Source: Onthophagus taurus
Lineage: Eukaryota > Arthropoda > Insecta > Coleoptera > Scarabaeidae
NCBI RefSeq assembly: GCF_036711975.1
Contig: NC_091971.1
Span: 11,353,501 to 11,417,500 of the forward strand
Direction: 5' to 3'
Length of the DNA stretch: 64,000 bases
The position numbers and the translations under genes are program-made. Positions 51,830 to 63,559 of the stretch are shown piece after piece (position 1 is the stretch's first letter; every line of letters starts with the position of its first letter). Below the pieces are notes generated by a model. That model was not told the DNA's origin. It searched no databases and saw nothing but the letters and a program-made list of their open reading frames with translations.

Positions 51830-52045
51830 AGATTTAACAGTTACAATGACCTCTAAATCGATTTTTTTCCACCAAATCGAATTACATCGTTGAGCCATCT
51901 TAAGAATCCCTTTAGGAGCAAGAAGAACTTAAAACTGGATGAACCGGTCGTTAATACTTATTACAGTTGGATTTCGCATTATCTGAAAGAAGGGTTGGGT
52001 ATAAAACCATACGTTTACAGTTTCCGAGCATCAGTTTAACCAGAG
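51830..52045 (+). promoter_or_regulatory. core promoter and 5' UTR of secreted repeat protein 1
   Basis: TATAAAA at 52000-52006 and an arthropod initiator TCAGT at 52031-52035 are spaced about 33 bases, the classical distance. The start codon follows at 52046. The upstream block (TTTAACAGTTA, GAACCGGTC, CATTATCTG, GGGTTGGGTATAAA) is shared with the second gene at 55757-56076. Confidence 0.8.
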
Positions 52046-53287
52046 ATGCAATACAAGTGGTTTTTGTTCTTCAGTGTTTTAACCGCGGCCAAAGCTGCTT
52101 TGGTATTCAACAATGAGATTCCTGCAAATGTAATTTACGATGGAGATGTCACTCATCGAGTTTACGTAAGGAATTTAGATAAGATTACTCGAGAAGAAAC
52201 ACAAAAATTAGATGCGATTCAAGAACAATTCGATGATAACAATCTTTATGCAAACATCCGAGAGATTGTAAATAATGGTGTCCAAAGAATTAAAAATAAC
52301 TTAAAGTCTTCTCAACAAGTGGTTGAACCTTATGTATGGAATTCTTTCAATGAAGGAATCGATAATTTTCTTAAATCGGTGCAAAATAACAACGCATTGA
52401 AACAAAGTTCGAATTCGACATCAATTGTAAGTCAATTTCAAAATTTCGCAAATAATTTTTTTGGCCAACTCAATGCACAAAATAATAAAACATCGCAACA
52501 ACAATCGCCGCAAACTCCCATTGGATTCTTCCAAAATGGAATTTCCCAAATACAAAATGGTATAAGCAACATTTTTTCAAGACCACAAGCAACTTCTACA
52601 AGCAATCAAAGTGTAGAACAAAATGCTGTCAGTAACAATTTGAACCCTCAACCATACCAAGTTGTTCAAACTCAAAATGTGTCGAATTCAACTAACTTAA
52701 ATCCTTTTTCAAATCGTCCCATTTTGAACGCTATAAATTATTTTAATCCGTTTCGGCAAACTACAACAAATCCAGCTTCGTTATCAAGTAGTACTCAAAA
52801 TATTCCTATACAATCAAGTAATCAACAAGTTAATTCTGTAATCGCTGATTCTTTAATAAATAACCAAGTTGCTCAAACATCTTCACCTCCAAATTTACCA
52901 TCTAATTTAAATAATCAAAGTTTAAATCCTTTTGCAAATCGTCCGATTCTAAACGCTTTAAATTTTTTTAATCCTTTTCGACAAACCACAAAGATACTTG
53001 CAACAACTACTCTTAGTCCAAGTATATCTAACATTGGGATTACTGGAAATCCTGGAGTTCAATCTGGTTCGAATCTAATCAATTCTTTGAATGGAGTTAA
53101 TTCTGCTTTACCAGGAAATTCATTGGGGAGTCAAATTAGTTCGGAAATTCCTTCTAATTCTCTTCAAACAGGAAATAATTTAATTGGAGGTGTACAACAA
53201 ATAGGAGGTGTTATCCCCGCAATTCAATCTGCGAATCAAGTTGCACAACAAGTTAAAAAATGTGTTCAAAATAATGGAAGACAATAA
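52046..53287 (+). CDS. secreted Asn/Gln/Ser-rich repeat protein 1, 413 aa
   Basis: Single-exon gene. Residues 1-17 or so are a clear signal peptide (basic start, WFLFFSVLTAAKAA). Next comes a conserved block (VIYDGDVTHRVYVRNLDK), an amphipathic helical region, then long Asn/Gln/Ser-rich sequence. Internal repeats include FQNGISQIQNGISNIFS and two copies of NRPILNA-N-FNPFRQTT about 90 residues apart. The C-terminus is GN-S-L-Q/I-rich. It is a paralogue of the gene at 56077, sharing promoter, signal peptide and layout, but lacks the insert of about 70 residues after residue 55. Composition suggests an extracellular structural or gland-secreted protein. Family not recognised. AATAAA at 53343-53348. 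Confidence 0.85.
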   Translation: MQYKWFLFFSVLTAAKAALVFNNEIPANVIYDGDVTHRVYVRNLDKITREETQKLDAIQEQFDDNNLYANIREIVNNGVQRIKNNLKSSQQVVEPYVWNSFNEGIDNFLKSVQNNNALKQSSNSTSIVSQFQNFANNFFGQLNAQNNKTSQQQSPQTPIGFFQNGISQIQNGISNIFSRPQATSTSNQSVEQNAVSNNLNPQPYQVVQTQNVSNSTNLNPFSNRPILNAINYFNPFRQTTTNPASLSSSTQNIPIQSSNQQVNSVIADSLINNQVAQTSSPPNLPSNLNNQSLNPFANRPILNALNFFNPFRQTTKILATTTLSPSISNIGITGNPGVQSGSNLINSLNGVNSALPGNSLGSQISSEIPSNSLQTGNNLIGGVQQIGGVIPAIQSANQVAQQVKKCVQNNGRQ

Positions 53288-53399
53288 ATGATGAGAATAA
53301 GATAATATAATTATTTAATAATATATTTATTTAAAACTTTGAAATAAACTTTTATAAAAATAAATGTTGTTTGAAGAACGCTTTTTTCGTTTTATTCTA

Positions 53400-53486
53400 A
53401 TTTTAGTTCAATGAAAAATATAAAACAATCTAACGCTAAATAACAACTAGAACTAGAGGTTTAGTTATAATTTTAGTTTTAGTTCA
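53400..53486. repeat. left part of a TAGTTCTAG/hairpin element interrupted by satellite B
   Basis: AACAATCTAACGCTAAATAA is the complement of the segment near 747-766, and CTAACACTAG-type motifs follow at the other side of the array (55336-55495). The element appears split by satellite B array 4. Confidence 0.55.
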
Positions 53487-55335
53487 AAATGGGTTGGTTC
53501 ACTGGAAAGAGGACACATTTATTAACACTCTGGGAAAGTTTCATACTCATATTCCAAGAAATGGATTTTATACGAATTTTTAAAACTTAATCGGCAAAAA
53601 TTGAAAAATTTGTCGATTATTTCAAAAATTTATTTCTCAAGAACTAAAAGTGATTTTTCAAAACGGCTTATTGCATTAAAAAGAGGATACTTTAATTAAT
53701 AATTGTTGATATTTCCACAAGGATCCTTCAAGAAATTAATTTTATAGCGAATTTTGAAAATTATCAATGAAAATTGCAACATCGAAAATTTTATAAAAAC
53801 TTCAAATATTGTTTTCTCAAAAACTAAAAGTTATTTTTCAAAACGGGTTGGTTCATTGGAAAGAGGACACTCTTATTAATACTTTGGGAAATTTTCATAC
53901 TCATATTCTAAGAAGTTGATTTTATACGAATTTTTAAAACTTAATCGGCGAAAATTGCAAAATTCGAAAAAATTGTCGATCATTTAAAAAATTTATTTCT
54001 CAAGAACTAATAGTGATTTTTCAAAACGGCTTGTTGCATTAAAAAGAGGATACTTTAATTAATAATTGTTGATATTTCCACAAGGATCCTTCAAGAAATT
54101 AATTTTATAGCGAATTTTGAAAATTATCAATGAAAATTGCAACATCGAAAATTATGTCAAAACTTCAAAAAAAAACTAAATGTTATTTTTCAAAACGTGT
54201 TAGTTCATTGGAAAGAGGACACTCTTATTAACCCTTTGGGAAATTTTTATACTCATATTTCAAGAAATGGATTTTATACGAATTTTTAAATCTTAATCGG
54301 CGAAAATTGCAATTTCGTAAAAATTGTCGATCATTTCAAAAATTTATTTCTCAAAAACTAAAGGCGATTTTTCAAAACGGCTTGTTGCATTAAAAAGAGG
54401 ATACTTTAATTAATAATTGTTGATATTTCCACAAGGATCCTTCAAGAAATTAATTTTATAGCGAATTTTGAAATTAATCGATGAAAATTGCAACATCGAA
54501 AATTTTATCAAAATTTCAAATATTATTTTTTCAAAAACTAGAAGTTGTTTTTCAAAACGGGTTGGTTCATTGGAAAGAGAACACTTTTATTAACACTTTG
54601 GGAAATTTTCATACTCCTATTCCAAGAAATGGATTTTATACGAATTTTTAAAACTTAATCGGCGAAAATTGCAATTTCGTAAAAATTGTCAATCATTTCA
54701 AAAATTTATTTCTCAAAAACTAAAGACGATTTTTCAAAACGGCTTGTTGCATTAAAAAGAGGATGCTTTAATTAATAATTGGTGATATTTCCACAAGGAT
54801 CCTTCAAGAAATTAATTTTATAGCGAATTTTGAAAATTAACAATGAAAATTGTAACATCGAAAATTTTATCGAAACTTCAAATATTGTTTTCTCAAAAAC
54901 TAAAAGTTATTTTTCAAAACGGGTTGGTTCATTGGAAAGAGGACGCTTTTATTAACACTTTGGGAAATTTTCATACTCTTATTCCAAGAAATGGATTTTA
55001 TACGAATTTTTAAAACTTAATCGGCGAAAATGGCAAAATTCGAAAAAATTGTCGATCATTTCAAAAATTTATTTCTCAAGAACTAAAAGTGATTTTTCAA
55101 AACGGTTTTTTGCATTAAAAAGAGGATACTTTAATTAATAATTGGTGATATTTCCACAAAGATCTTTCAAGGAATTAATTTTATAGCGAATTTTGAAAAT
55201 TATCGATGAAAATTGCAACATCGAAAATTTTATCAAAACTTCAAATATTCTTTTCTCAAAAACTAAAAGTTATTTTTCAAAACTAATTGGTTCTTTGGAA
55301 AGAGGACACTTTTATTAACACTTTGGAAAATTTAT
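53487..55335 (+). repeat. satellite B, array 4 (about 360-bp dimer, about 5 copies)
   Basis: Same orientation and dimer halves as arrays 1-3, moderately diverged, with one shortened unit near 54165. It lies between the two secreted repeat protein genes. Confidence 0.9.
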
Positions 55336-55495
55336 CTAATATTAACTAGTACTACCTAGCACTGTCATTAGAACTAACACTAGACCTAGAACTAGAATCA
55401 TTCGGGTTTAGCCGCACGTCTTTAAAGACGGCTAAACCCGAATGGTTCTAGTACCAGGTCTAGTGTTAGTTATAGTTTTAGTTCAATAAAAATGT
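55336..55495. repeat. right part of TAGTTCTAG element with perfect hairpin
   Basis: The palindrome at 55399-55414 / 55429-55444 has perfect 16-base arms (CATTCGGGTTTAGCCG). It is in inverted orientation relative to the copy at 974, judged by the asymmetric loop (CACGTCTTTAAAGA). CTAGAAC/GTTCTAG motifs flank it symmetrically. Confidence 0.7.
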
Positions 55496-55756
55496 TTAAT
55501 TTTATTATATTTAAAAAAGTTAATACATAACAATCAACATTAATCTTGGTACTTCTATATTATAACATCAATTAACTTTATAAAATCTAAAATGTACCGT
55601 TATGCACAAGAAACGATTCAAACGTTCGCTTTTACGAGATGTTCTCATGATTTATTATAATGTTTATGTTTGTGGTATCTACGGACGAGAGTTCATCGAA
55701 TTCGCCTAAATATCACATTAAAAAGACGTCGAGAGTGTGATCTCGTCTTAAAATTT

Positions 55757-56076
55757 AACAGTTAGAATGTCCTCGACCTCTCAACATCGCAATAAATTTA
55801 TACTTTATACCTTTAATTTAGGTTATTTCCGAGTAAAATTTTTTTCTTCCTTAATTTCGAAATAACTTAAGTAAGTTAATTTTTTTCCAAGAAGTCGATT
55901 TGTATCGTTTGCTTCGTGAAGCATCCTTAAGTGTCCCCTAGCAGCAAGAAGGGAATCGAAGAACTGGAGGAACCGGTCCTTGTTTCTTATTAGCGTAGCG
56001 TTTCGCTTTATCTGCCGAAGAAGAGTTGGGTATAAAGCCAAACGTTTGCGGTTTCTGAGCATCAGTACGTCTCAAG
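55757..56076 (+). promoter_or_regulatory. core promoter and 5' UTR of secreted repeat protein 2
   Basis: TATAAAG at 56031-56037 and TCAGT at 56062-56066 repeat the 33-base spacing seen at the first paralogue. Sequence identity to 51830-52045 continues upstream (TTTAACAGTTAGAATG, GAGCAAGAAG-like and GGAACCGGTC blocks), so the duplication included the promoter. Confidence 0.8.
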
Positions 56077-57639
56077 ATGCAACACAAGTGGTTTTTGTTC
56101 TTCAGTGTTTTGGCGGCGGCCAAAGCCGCTTCGGTATTCCACGGTGAAATTCCTGTTAAAGTGATTTACGACGAAGAAGTCACCCATCGACTTTACGTAA
56201 GAAATTTGGATAAGACCACTCAAGAAGAAATACAGAAATTAACTCCGGTTCAAGAATCAATTGAACAAGAAAAAAATGAAGCTGTAAATTTGAAAGCTTT
56301 GAAGAACCACGAAGAAAAGGTCCAATTATCTCAAGAGGAGTTGTTGCTGGCTACAAGACGACTTCCTCTGGATCAAGAAGAAAAGGTTGAAGAAAAAAAA
56401 TTAAGAATTGTAACCCCTCCTGAAGTTACAGTTGATGAAAATTTAGAAAATGATAATAATCTTTATGAGAAGATCCAAGAAATTATTAATAACGGCATTG
56501 AAACGATTAAAACCGACGTAAAATCTTCCCAAGAAGTCGTTCAACCTGCCATTTGGAATTCTTTTAATGAAGGGGTCGAAAATTTCCTTCAATCAGTGAG
56601 AAATAGAAACGCTTTAAGACAAAACTCGAATTCTTCTTTACCCATTTTGGATCAATTCCAAAATTTCGCCAGTAATTTCTTCGGCCAATTCACTGGTCAA
56701 AATAACAACGTACCGCAAGATTCCCAACAACCCGGATTTCCACAAAACATCGCCGGATTTTTCCAAAACGGTATATCCCAAATTCAAAGTGGAATAAGCA
56801 ACGTTTTTTCGGGACAACAATCAACGTCGGCAACAATTTTAGGGGATAATCCGAGTACAGCAGCTCCAACAAATCCGATTCAAGGTTTCGTACAACAAGC
56901 TCAAAGTACTCTAAGTAACATTTTTAATCCCCAACAACAAAATAATCAAGCCGATCAAAACACGTCGCCACCAAATCCAATTCAGACCATATCTAATTCG
57001 ATTGGTCAAGCGTTTCAAAATTTTAATCCATTTGCGAATCGTCCGGCTGGAGAAGAAACTTCGACGCAAAATAATCCTTTTCAAGCGATTCAAAACGCTT
57101 TGAATAATTTTAATCCTTTTCAGCAAACGACGGTGAAATCGTCTGATGCATCATCAACAACAGCTAATCCAATTCCAAGCATACCAGGTATTCCATCAAT
57201 TCCTAACGTTCCTTCAATCCCTACCATTCCACCAAACTTAACAAATGTTGGACAACAAATTTCAGAAAACCTTCAAAATCCAGGTGCAGCAATTGGATCT
57301 TTGGTTGGGGGAAATAATCCTTTACAAGGGGTTGGTCAACAAATCGGTTCTGCAATCCCAGGGAATCCATTACAAAGCGGAAATAATCCATTACAAGGAG
57401 TTGCTCAACAAATCGGTTCTGCAATCCCAGGAAATCCTTTACAAACAGGAACGAATCCAATTGAAGGGGTAGCCCAACAAATCGGTGGGGCTATTTCTGG
57501 AAGTCCAATTCCAACAGGGTCGAATCCAATTGGATCTTTAGCGGGACAAGCTGGAAATTTAATTCCGAACAATCCAGGAAATAATCCTTTGCAAGGGATT
57601 ATCCAACAAGGTGGAAATTTAATTCCGAATAATGGGTGA
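56077..57639 (+). CDS. secreted Asn/Gln/Pro-rich repeat protein 2, 520 aa
   Basis: Single-exon paralogue of the 52046 gene. The signal peptide (WFLFFSVLAAAKAA) and the following VIYDEEVTHRLYVRNLDK block are conserved. Residues about 55-122 are a charged Glu/Lys-rich insert, probably helical, absent from the first paralogue. The middle repeats FFGQFTGQN, FFQNGISQIQSGISNVFS and FNPF-type motifs. The C-terminus has about five degenerate repeats of roughly 20 residues (NPLQGVAQQIGSAIPG), preceded by a Pro/Ile stretch (IPGIPSIPNVPSIP). Probably extracellular and structural. The many other frames open here are by-products of the repeats. AATAAA at 57686-57691. Confidence 0.85.
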   Translation: MQHKWFLFFSVLAAAKAASVFHGEIPVKVIYDEEVTHRLYVRNLDKTTQEEIQKLTPVQESIEQEKNEAVNLKALKNHEEKVQLSQEELLLATRRLPLDQEEKVEEKKLRIVTPPEVTVDENLENDNNLYEKIQEIINNGIETIKTDVKSSQEVVQPAIWNSFNEGVENFLQSVRNRNALRQNSNSSLPILDQFQNFASNFFGQFTGQNNNVPQDSQQPGFPQNIAGFFQNGISQIQSGISNVFSGQQSTSATILGDNPSTAAPTNPIQGFVQQAQSTLSNIFNPQQQNNQADQNTSPPNPIQTISNSIGQAFQNFNPFANRPAGEETSTQNNPFQAIQNALNNFNPFQQTTVKSSDASSTTANPIPSIPGIPSIPNVPSIPTIPPNLTNVGQQISENLQNPGAAIGSLVGGNNPLQGVGQQIGSAIPGNPLQSGNNPLQGVAQQIGSAIPGNPLQTGTNPIEGVAQQIGGAISGSPIPTGSNPIGSLAGQAGNLIPNNPGNNPLQGIIQQGGNLIPNNG

Positions 57640-60030
57640 AAAATCGTCTTGATTTGAAATGCTTTTTTTAACTTTTTTGTATCAAAATAAAATTTATTTA
57701 AAATAAATTGATTTATTTATTTTTACTTACTCAATTAGCAAAAAGATTTTATAATACTTTATAATTTAATAATTTTAATGTAAAGATGTTTCGAATCATT
57801 TAAACACTCGGTATAATTTTGATTCCAATTTAACATCCAAAAGTGGTTCATGTAGTTACACAGCTGGGATGAAACTAAATTTAAACCAGACTTAAACTCT
57901 TCCACACAACGTTAATTATAGCTACTTAAGCAAAATAGGTAACTTTCTATGTTTTGCATATTATTTTATATTACTTTCTAAATGTATAAGTAGCAATAAT
58001 GTATTCTATAAATAATATGTTATTATCAACAAAAACACGTTACGAATGTGTGCAATATAATCTTCAAATAAAATTTGAAATTGAATATAAACAAAATGTT
58101 ATCGCGAAGAATGCAATTCAAAAAAAAATTGATTTATAAGATTGCTATTGGTGATAAGAAAAGGCAATTAGATCGAGTGGTTAAATTATTTAAAGAATCG
58201 CTTTTTTAGATATCTTTGCACGCGATCGAGTGCGGTATGTCAAAGTTTAGGATCTTTACGTATATATATTTTTTTCATTCACGATTGTTAATTTTTTTTT
58301 TAATCAATACTATCTTATCTCGAATAATGTTCTACATAGATTGGTTTATTAATCGTTTTGTAATTATTGCTATTAACACCTGCGGATTTAATATTGGAAT
58401 TGTTATCTTTGTATTAATAAATGATTAAATTGGGGTTGTATAAATTAATTTATTCTATTCTAAAAACTAAAAATAACTGTTTATGATTATTTTAAGAAAA
58501 AGTTTTACTAAAAGTTGCTGATGTAATTATAAAACGTTAAAAATGTCGATTTAGTAAAAACCAACTTAATTTCATTCTCACTTGGAAAAGTCAGCAAAAT
58601 CATGATAAAAGAACTTTAATATCACGAACCATTAAGGTTCATTTGTTGTTAATTCTTGGAAACGTTAAATCTTACAAACTAGACAGGAAAAAAGAACTCA
58701 TACAACAGAACTATAAGTATGGGTAACTAAGACTAATAGATGATGTCAGAGTCTAATAAACCAATTCTTCTTTGATTATTTGTGGCAGCAATGTAATTCT
58801 TGATTTAGTGATGTTTTATTCTATAAGTATCAGAAAACCCTCCTAATGTAGTTCATATACGAGTTCTACATAGCGATTGTCTTGATTACAGTGACAACGA
58901 TTAAGTTATATAGTGTTTTGTAATCACTAAACATTATGAATATATGTCAAATCCGGCTGGTGTGTGTTCCATACAGGACGTTGCGACTTTTTTGTACCTA
59001 CATAAAGAAAAAAAGGCGCGACGTCCAGTCTGGAACATACACATTCCGAATGGAAGGATTTTATAATTCGTTTAAATCGCTCTAAAAAAATAAAGAGACA
59101 TAACATTTGATATATTTTGTTTAAAAACACATTGAAATGCACCCAGCCGTTTTCGACACAACCGTTTTCTTGCCACAACTATTGCACATCTCACTGCAGA
59201 CCTAACCTTACCTAACATTTTTCACGATATAATTGACAATTAAATCAAATCATAAATTTGATCTAATACTTGATCTGAACATGCACTAAAATTGAATATG
59301 AAGTCTATTGGTGTCCTATAAAAATCTGATACCATTGAGTGTAAGGTACTTCAGTTTATTTTAATTTAGTTACAATATAATCCGATTGTAGGTCTAAATA
59401 TACCCTAAGTAGGACATATCAGACAGGAGAATATGAAGAAATTGTTTAAAAGCATAAGATGTTTTCAAGCAATATTTTCAAGGTTGGAGTTAACATTTAT
59501 CGCTCCAAAAATCATCAATCTGGCAGTTCTTTACATTTGTGATCGTTTACTGATATGAGTGATCTTGTTCTTTTTTATACCTATCTGGTGCTCCGTACCA
59601 TGCGAGCCAATAACATATCAACGATTAGTCGTAATTCTTTTCATGAAGTGTATTGCAGGTTCCCAAAGATAACCTAGCTTTGTGGTGAATTTGTGGTTTG
59701 TTTTAGCAGCTAAAACGACATCAGCAAATGCTTATAATTAAAAGTAGGGAAAAAACCTCCTAGCCCTAAAAATATTGTATGTGTATGAATCATAATGGAA
59801 AGACTGTACAGAATGTTACAAATTTGAACTGACAAAAACTGGAAAAACCCAAGCAGAATCTAGTGGTAAATGTCACTTTTAAATGCCACTCTTTGAAGTA
59901 CTTGAGCCTGATCGAAGACATTTTCTCCCCTGAGCTGTTCATTTGAAATGTAGTAAGTATTTTCCATGTGATGTTTCAAAGCATTTTTTCGGAAGGAAAC
60001 CTTTTTAGTAGTGGTGGAATGAATATCCGG
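57640..60030. other. intergenic, no gene recognised
   Basis: AT-rich sequence downstream of the second secreted-protein gene. Only short motif-less frames (58216-58428 +, 58927-59178 -) and one imperfect hairpin (58963-59042) were noted. Confidence 0.4.
58963..59042. repeat. imperfect inverted repeat
   Basis: The left arm with TGTTCCATACAGGACGTTGC pairs with a right arm containing GCGACGTCCAGTCTGGAACA around a short AT-rich centre. The arms are about 33 bases with a few mismatches. It may be a small foldback element or the ends of a deleted transposon. Confidence 0.5.
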
Positions 60031-60034
60031 CAAC

Positions 60035-61770
60035 TATTCATGCAATTTTTTAGAATTTTGCAATTTTAGCCGATTAAATTTTAAAAATTCGTATAAAATA
60101 CATTTCTTGGAATATGAGTATGAAAATTACCCAAAGTGTTAATAAAAGTGTCCTCTTTCCAATGAACCAACCCGTTTTGAAAAATAACTTTTAGTTTTTG
60201 AGAAAACAATATTTGAAGTTTTGATAAAATTTTCGATGTTGCAATTTTCATCCATAATTTTCAAAATTCGATATAAAATTAATTTCTTACAGGATCCCTG
60301 TGGAAATATCACCAATTTATTAATTAAAGTATCCTCTTTTTAATGCAAAAAGCCGTTTTGAAAAATCACTTTTAGTTCTTGAGAAAAAAATTTTTCAAAT
60401 AATCGACAATTTTGACAAATTTTGCAATTTTCGCTAATTAAGTTTTAAAAATTCGTATAAAATCCATTTCTTGGAATATGAGTATAAAAATTTTCTCAAA
60501 GTGTTAATAAAAGTGTCCTCTTTCCAATGAACAAACCCGTTTTGAAAAATAACTTTTAGTTTTTGAGAAAACAATATTTGAAGTTTTGATAAAATTTTCG
60601 ATGTTGCAATTTTCATCCATAATTTTCAAAATTCGATATAAAATTAATTTCTTACAGGATCCCTGTGGAAATATCACCAATTTATTAATTAAAGTATCCT
60701 CTTTTTAATGTAAAAAGCCGTTTTGAAAAATCACTTTTAGTTCTTGAGAAATAAATTTATCAAATAATCGACAATTTTGACGAATTTTGCAATTTTCGCT
60801 AATTAAGTTTTAAAAATTCGTATAAAATTCATTTCTTGGAATATAAGTATGAAATTTTCCTAAAGTGCTAATAAAAGTGTCCCCTTTCCAGTGAACCAAC
60901 CCGTTTTGAAAAATAACTTTTAGTTTGTGAGAAAACAATATTTGAAGTTTTGATAAAATTTTCGATGTTGCAATTTTCATCGATAATTTTCAAAATTCGA
61001 TATAAAAGTAATTTCTTGAAGAATCCCTGTGGAAATATCACCAATTATTAATTAAAGTATCCTCTTTTTAATGCAACAAGCCGTTTTGAATAAACACTTT
61101 TAGTTCTTGAGAAATAAATTTTTGAAATAATCGATAATTTTTTCAAATTTTGCAATTTTCGCCGATTAAGTTTTAAAAATTCGTATAAAATCTATTTCTT
61201 GGAATATGAGTATGAAAACTTCCCAAAGTGTTAATAAAAGTGTCCTCTTTCCAATGAACCAACCCGTTTTGAAAAATAACTTTTAGTTTTTGAGAAAACA
61301 ATATTTGAAGTTTTGATAAAATTTTCGATGTTGCAATTTTCATCGATAATTTTCAAAATTCGATATAAAATTAATTTCTTGAAGAATCCCTGTGGAAATA
61401 TCACCAATTATTAATTAAAGTATCCTCTTTTTAATGCAAAAAGCCGTTTTGAAAAATCACTTTTAGTTCTTGAGAAATAAATTTTTCAAATAATCGACAA
61501 TTTTTTCAAATTTTACAATTTTCGCCGATTAAGTTTTAAAAATTCGTATAAAATCTATTTCTTGGAATATGAGTATGAAAACTTCCCAAAGTGTTAATAA
61601 ACGTGTCCTCTTTCCAATGAACCAACCCGTTTTGAAAAATAACTTTTAGTTTTTGAGAAAACAATATTTGAAGTTTTGACACAATTTTCACTGTAAACGT
61701 TCGCTATAAAATTAATTTTTTGAAGGATCCTTGTGGAAATATCACCAATTATTAAATAAAGTATCTTCTT
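60035..61770 (-). repeat. satellite B, array 5, inverted (about 363-bp dimer, about 4.8 copies)
   Basis: AATATCACC occurs at 60305, 60670, 61034, 61397 and 61738, periods 365, 364, 363 and 341. It is the reverse complement of arrays 1-4. The left flank reads TAGTGGTGGAATGAATATCC and the right flank includes GCCGGATAAATATGCCGG. These resemble the flanks of arrays 1 (complement) and 2. Confidence 0.9.
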
Positions 61771-62177
61771 TTTAGAGCTGCTTCGTTAGTTAAATCAGTA
61801 TCAAAAAAGTTCATTTTGTATCTTAAATCCAAATAAGTTGACATATCATATCACCTGTCTTATTAATTTCATTTATCACTTCAGAAATGTACCAGAAATT
61901 ATAACCATAATGGCCGGATAAATATGCCGGATAACCGGATATCACTTGATTGATGAAGATATTGAATGTAGGAAAATTTTTGTTAATTTTTCTTGGTAAT
62001 AATAAAAGATTAACTTAGGTTTATATAAATTTATTTATACTATTATACTAAAGAATTATCTACATTACTGAAAATCAACAAGGTAAAAGCAAAGAGAAAA
62101 ACAAATTTCAAAAAAAAAATAATAATAATCAGAATAAAATTGGAAAGAAAAAGAAAATGAAGATGGTCTAATAATTA

Positions 62178-63464
62178 TTAAACTAGGTCCGCTGAAGATT
62201 CGCTTACTTCTACTTGACCATAATAGTCTTGTTCCGCTAAAACAGTTATATCTCGCGATACGATACCTTGTGGTGGAGGATCCATCTCGTGAATTAGACG
62301 ATAAACGGCGCTTTTTTGAAGATAATCGAGGTTTTTCGGGGGTGGTTGGTATTTCAAGAAATTTATACTGAAACAAAGATTTTGATTAATATAAGGTTAA
62401 ATTATTATTATTAAATTAAATCAAATTAAAGAAATAAATATATCAAAATCAAATTAACTTACCTTATATTTATTTATTTCCAAGTAATTAGTATTAAGAC
62501 TTTTTCTTTAAACTTACCCATGGTTTTATCCATATCGATTTCTATGAGGTAATTATTTTATTTTAATGAAAAACAATAAAACTACAAGATGAGGCAAAAA
62601 ACTGATCGTATTTTTATTATTTATTAATTTTTTTTAATGATCTCATTTTACCTACCGATAAACTGGCTTATCTTCGTCACACCAAGGCCAGATATCATTC
62701 CAATGGTTAACCTGAAAATAGTGAAGCTTAGTGTCCAAGAAAGTTTAAATTGCCTACCCCATAGTGCGACCGGAAACCACTTCAGTGTACGAGTTGATGG
62801 TCTTTGCTATTCGTTCATCGGTAAGGGATGGTTTTCGATACTTTGGCGTCACATCATTTGGATCGGACCATTTTCTACCACCGGGTAATATTATTGGACG
62901 TTGCAACGGTGTTAAAGGATGGGAGGAAGAGCCGCGTCTTTCCTGTAACGATTTTCTTTGCTCTAATAAAAAATCTAAATCTTTTTGTTTTACTTTAAAA
63001 TAATTAATTATTTCGGACCATCAACTTTTTGACTTCAATTAGATTGAATTTAAAACTTTAAAATTCCGGTTCGTTTAATTCCAAGTTAAAAAAATTAATT
63101 ACACCACACAAACCTTTTCCTTTTTTTCCAGTCTTTCTTGTTCGAGCTGATGGGCCACCATCTCTTCCTCGGTCATTATCTGCGATTCCATTTCGCATTC
63201 TCTCTCGAGCGCTTCGAATAATTCCTGTTCATCATCACTTTCCGTTCGGGCTACTGCTGCTTCAAAGGTCACTTGCCCCGTTTCTTCTTCCTCGCAACTC
63301 GCTTCTTCAAGAACCGATAAAGCTTGTTCATGATACTCTTAAAATGAAAAAAGAATATTAAAAAAATTTGAGAATATTTAAGAAAAAAACTCACCAACAG
63401 ATTCTGTTTGTTCCTCAATTGATTCCTCCTCTTCTATTCTTACATTTGTTTCAATTGAAATTTC
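62178..63464 (-). CDS. 3' part of a gene with a possible Zasp-like linker region
   Basis: Minus-strand exons in reading order: 63395-63464, 63114-63337, about 62758-62980 and 62178-62367 with the stop; the 5' end is outside the window. The first two are Glu-rich (EEEMVAHQLEQERLEKKEK). The third carries TPLQRPIILPGGRKW and TINSYTEVVSGRTMG. The last reads INFLKYQPPPKNLDYLQ, then VYRLIHEMD, to a stop. Exons 1-2 and 3-4 join in phase. Exon 2 to 3 does not, using the obvious splice sites, so a small exon or unusual donor is missing. A 57-base frame at 62655-62711 (HWNDIWPWCDEDKPVYR) may be an alternative exon. The LPGGRKW block reminds me of linkers in insect PDZ-LIM (Zasp) muscle proteins, but that is from memory and weak. 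AATAAA (complement) at 62030-62035. Confidence 0.55.
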
Positions 63465-63559
63465 CTAACAAAAAATTGTTTTAATTTACATTATTATTGT
63501 AAAATCTCGATATAACGGATTAATACTAGGAAAAGTGTCCGTTATAGCCAAAATACTGT

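Noticed and set aside
56638..57460. Several minus- and plus-strand frames inside the second secreted-protein gene
   Set aside because: By-products of its repetitive Asn/Gln-rich codons; only the 56077 frame has a signal peptide, promoter and paralogue.
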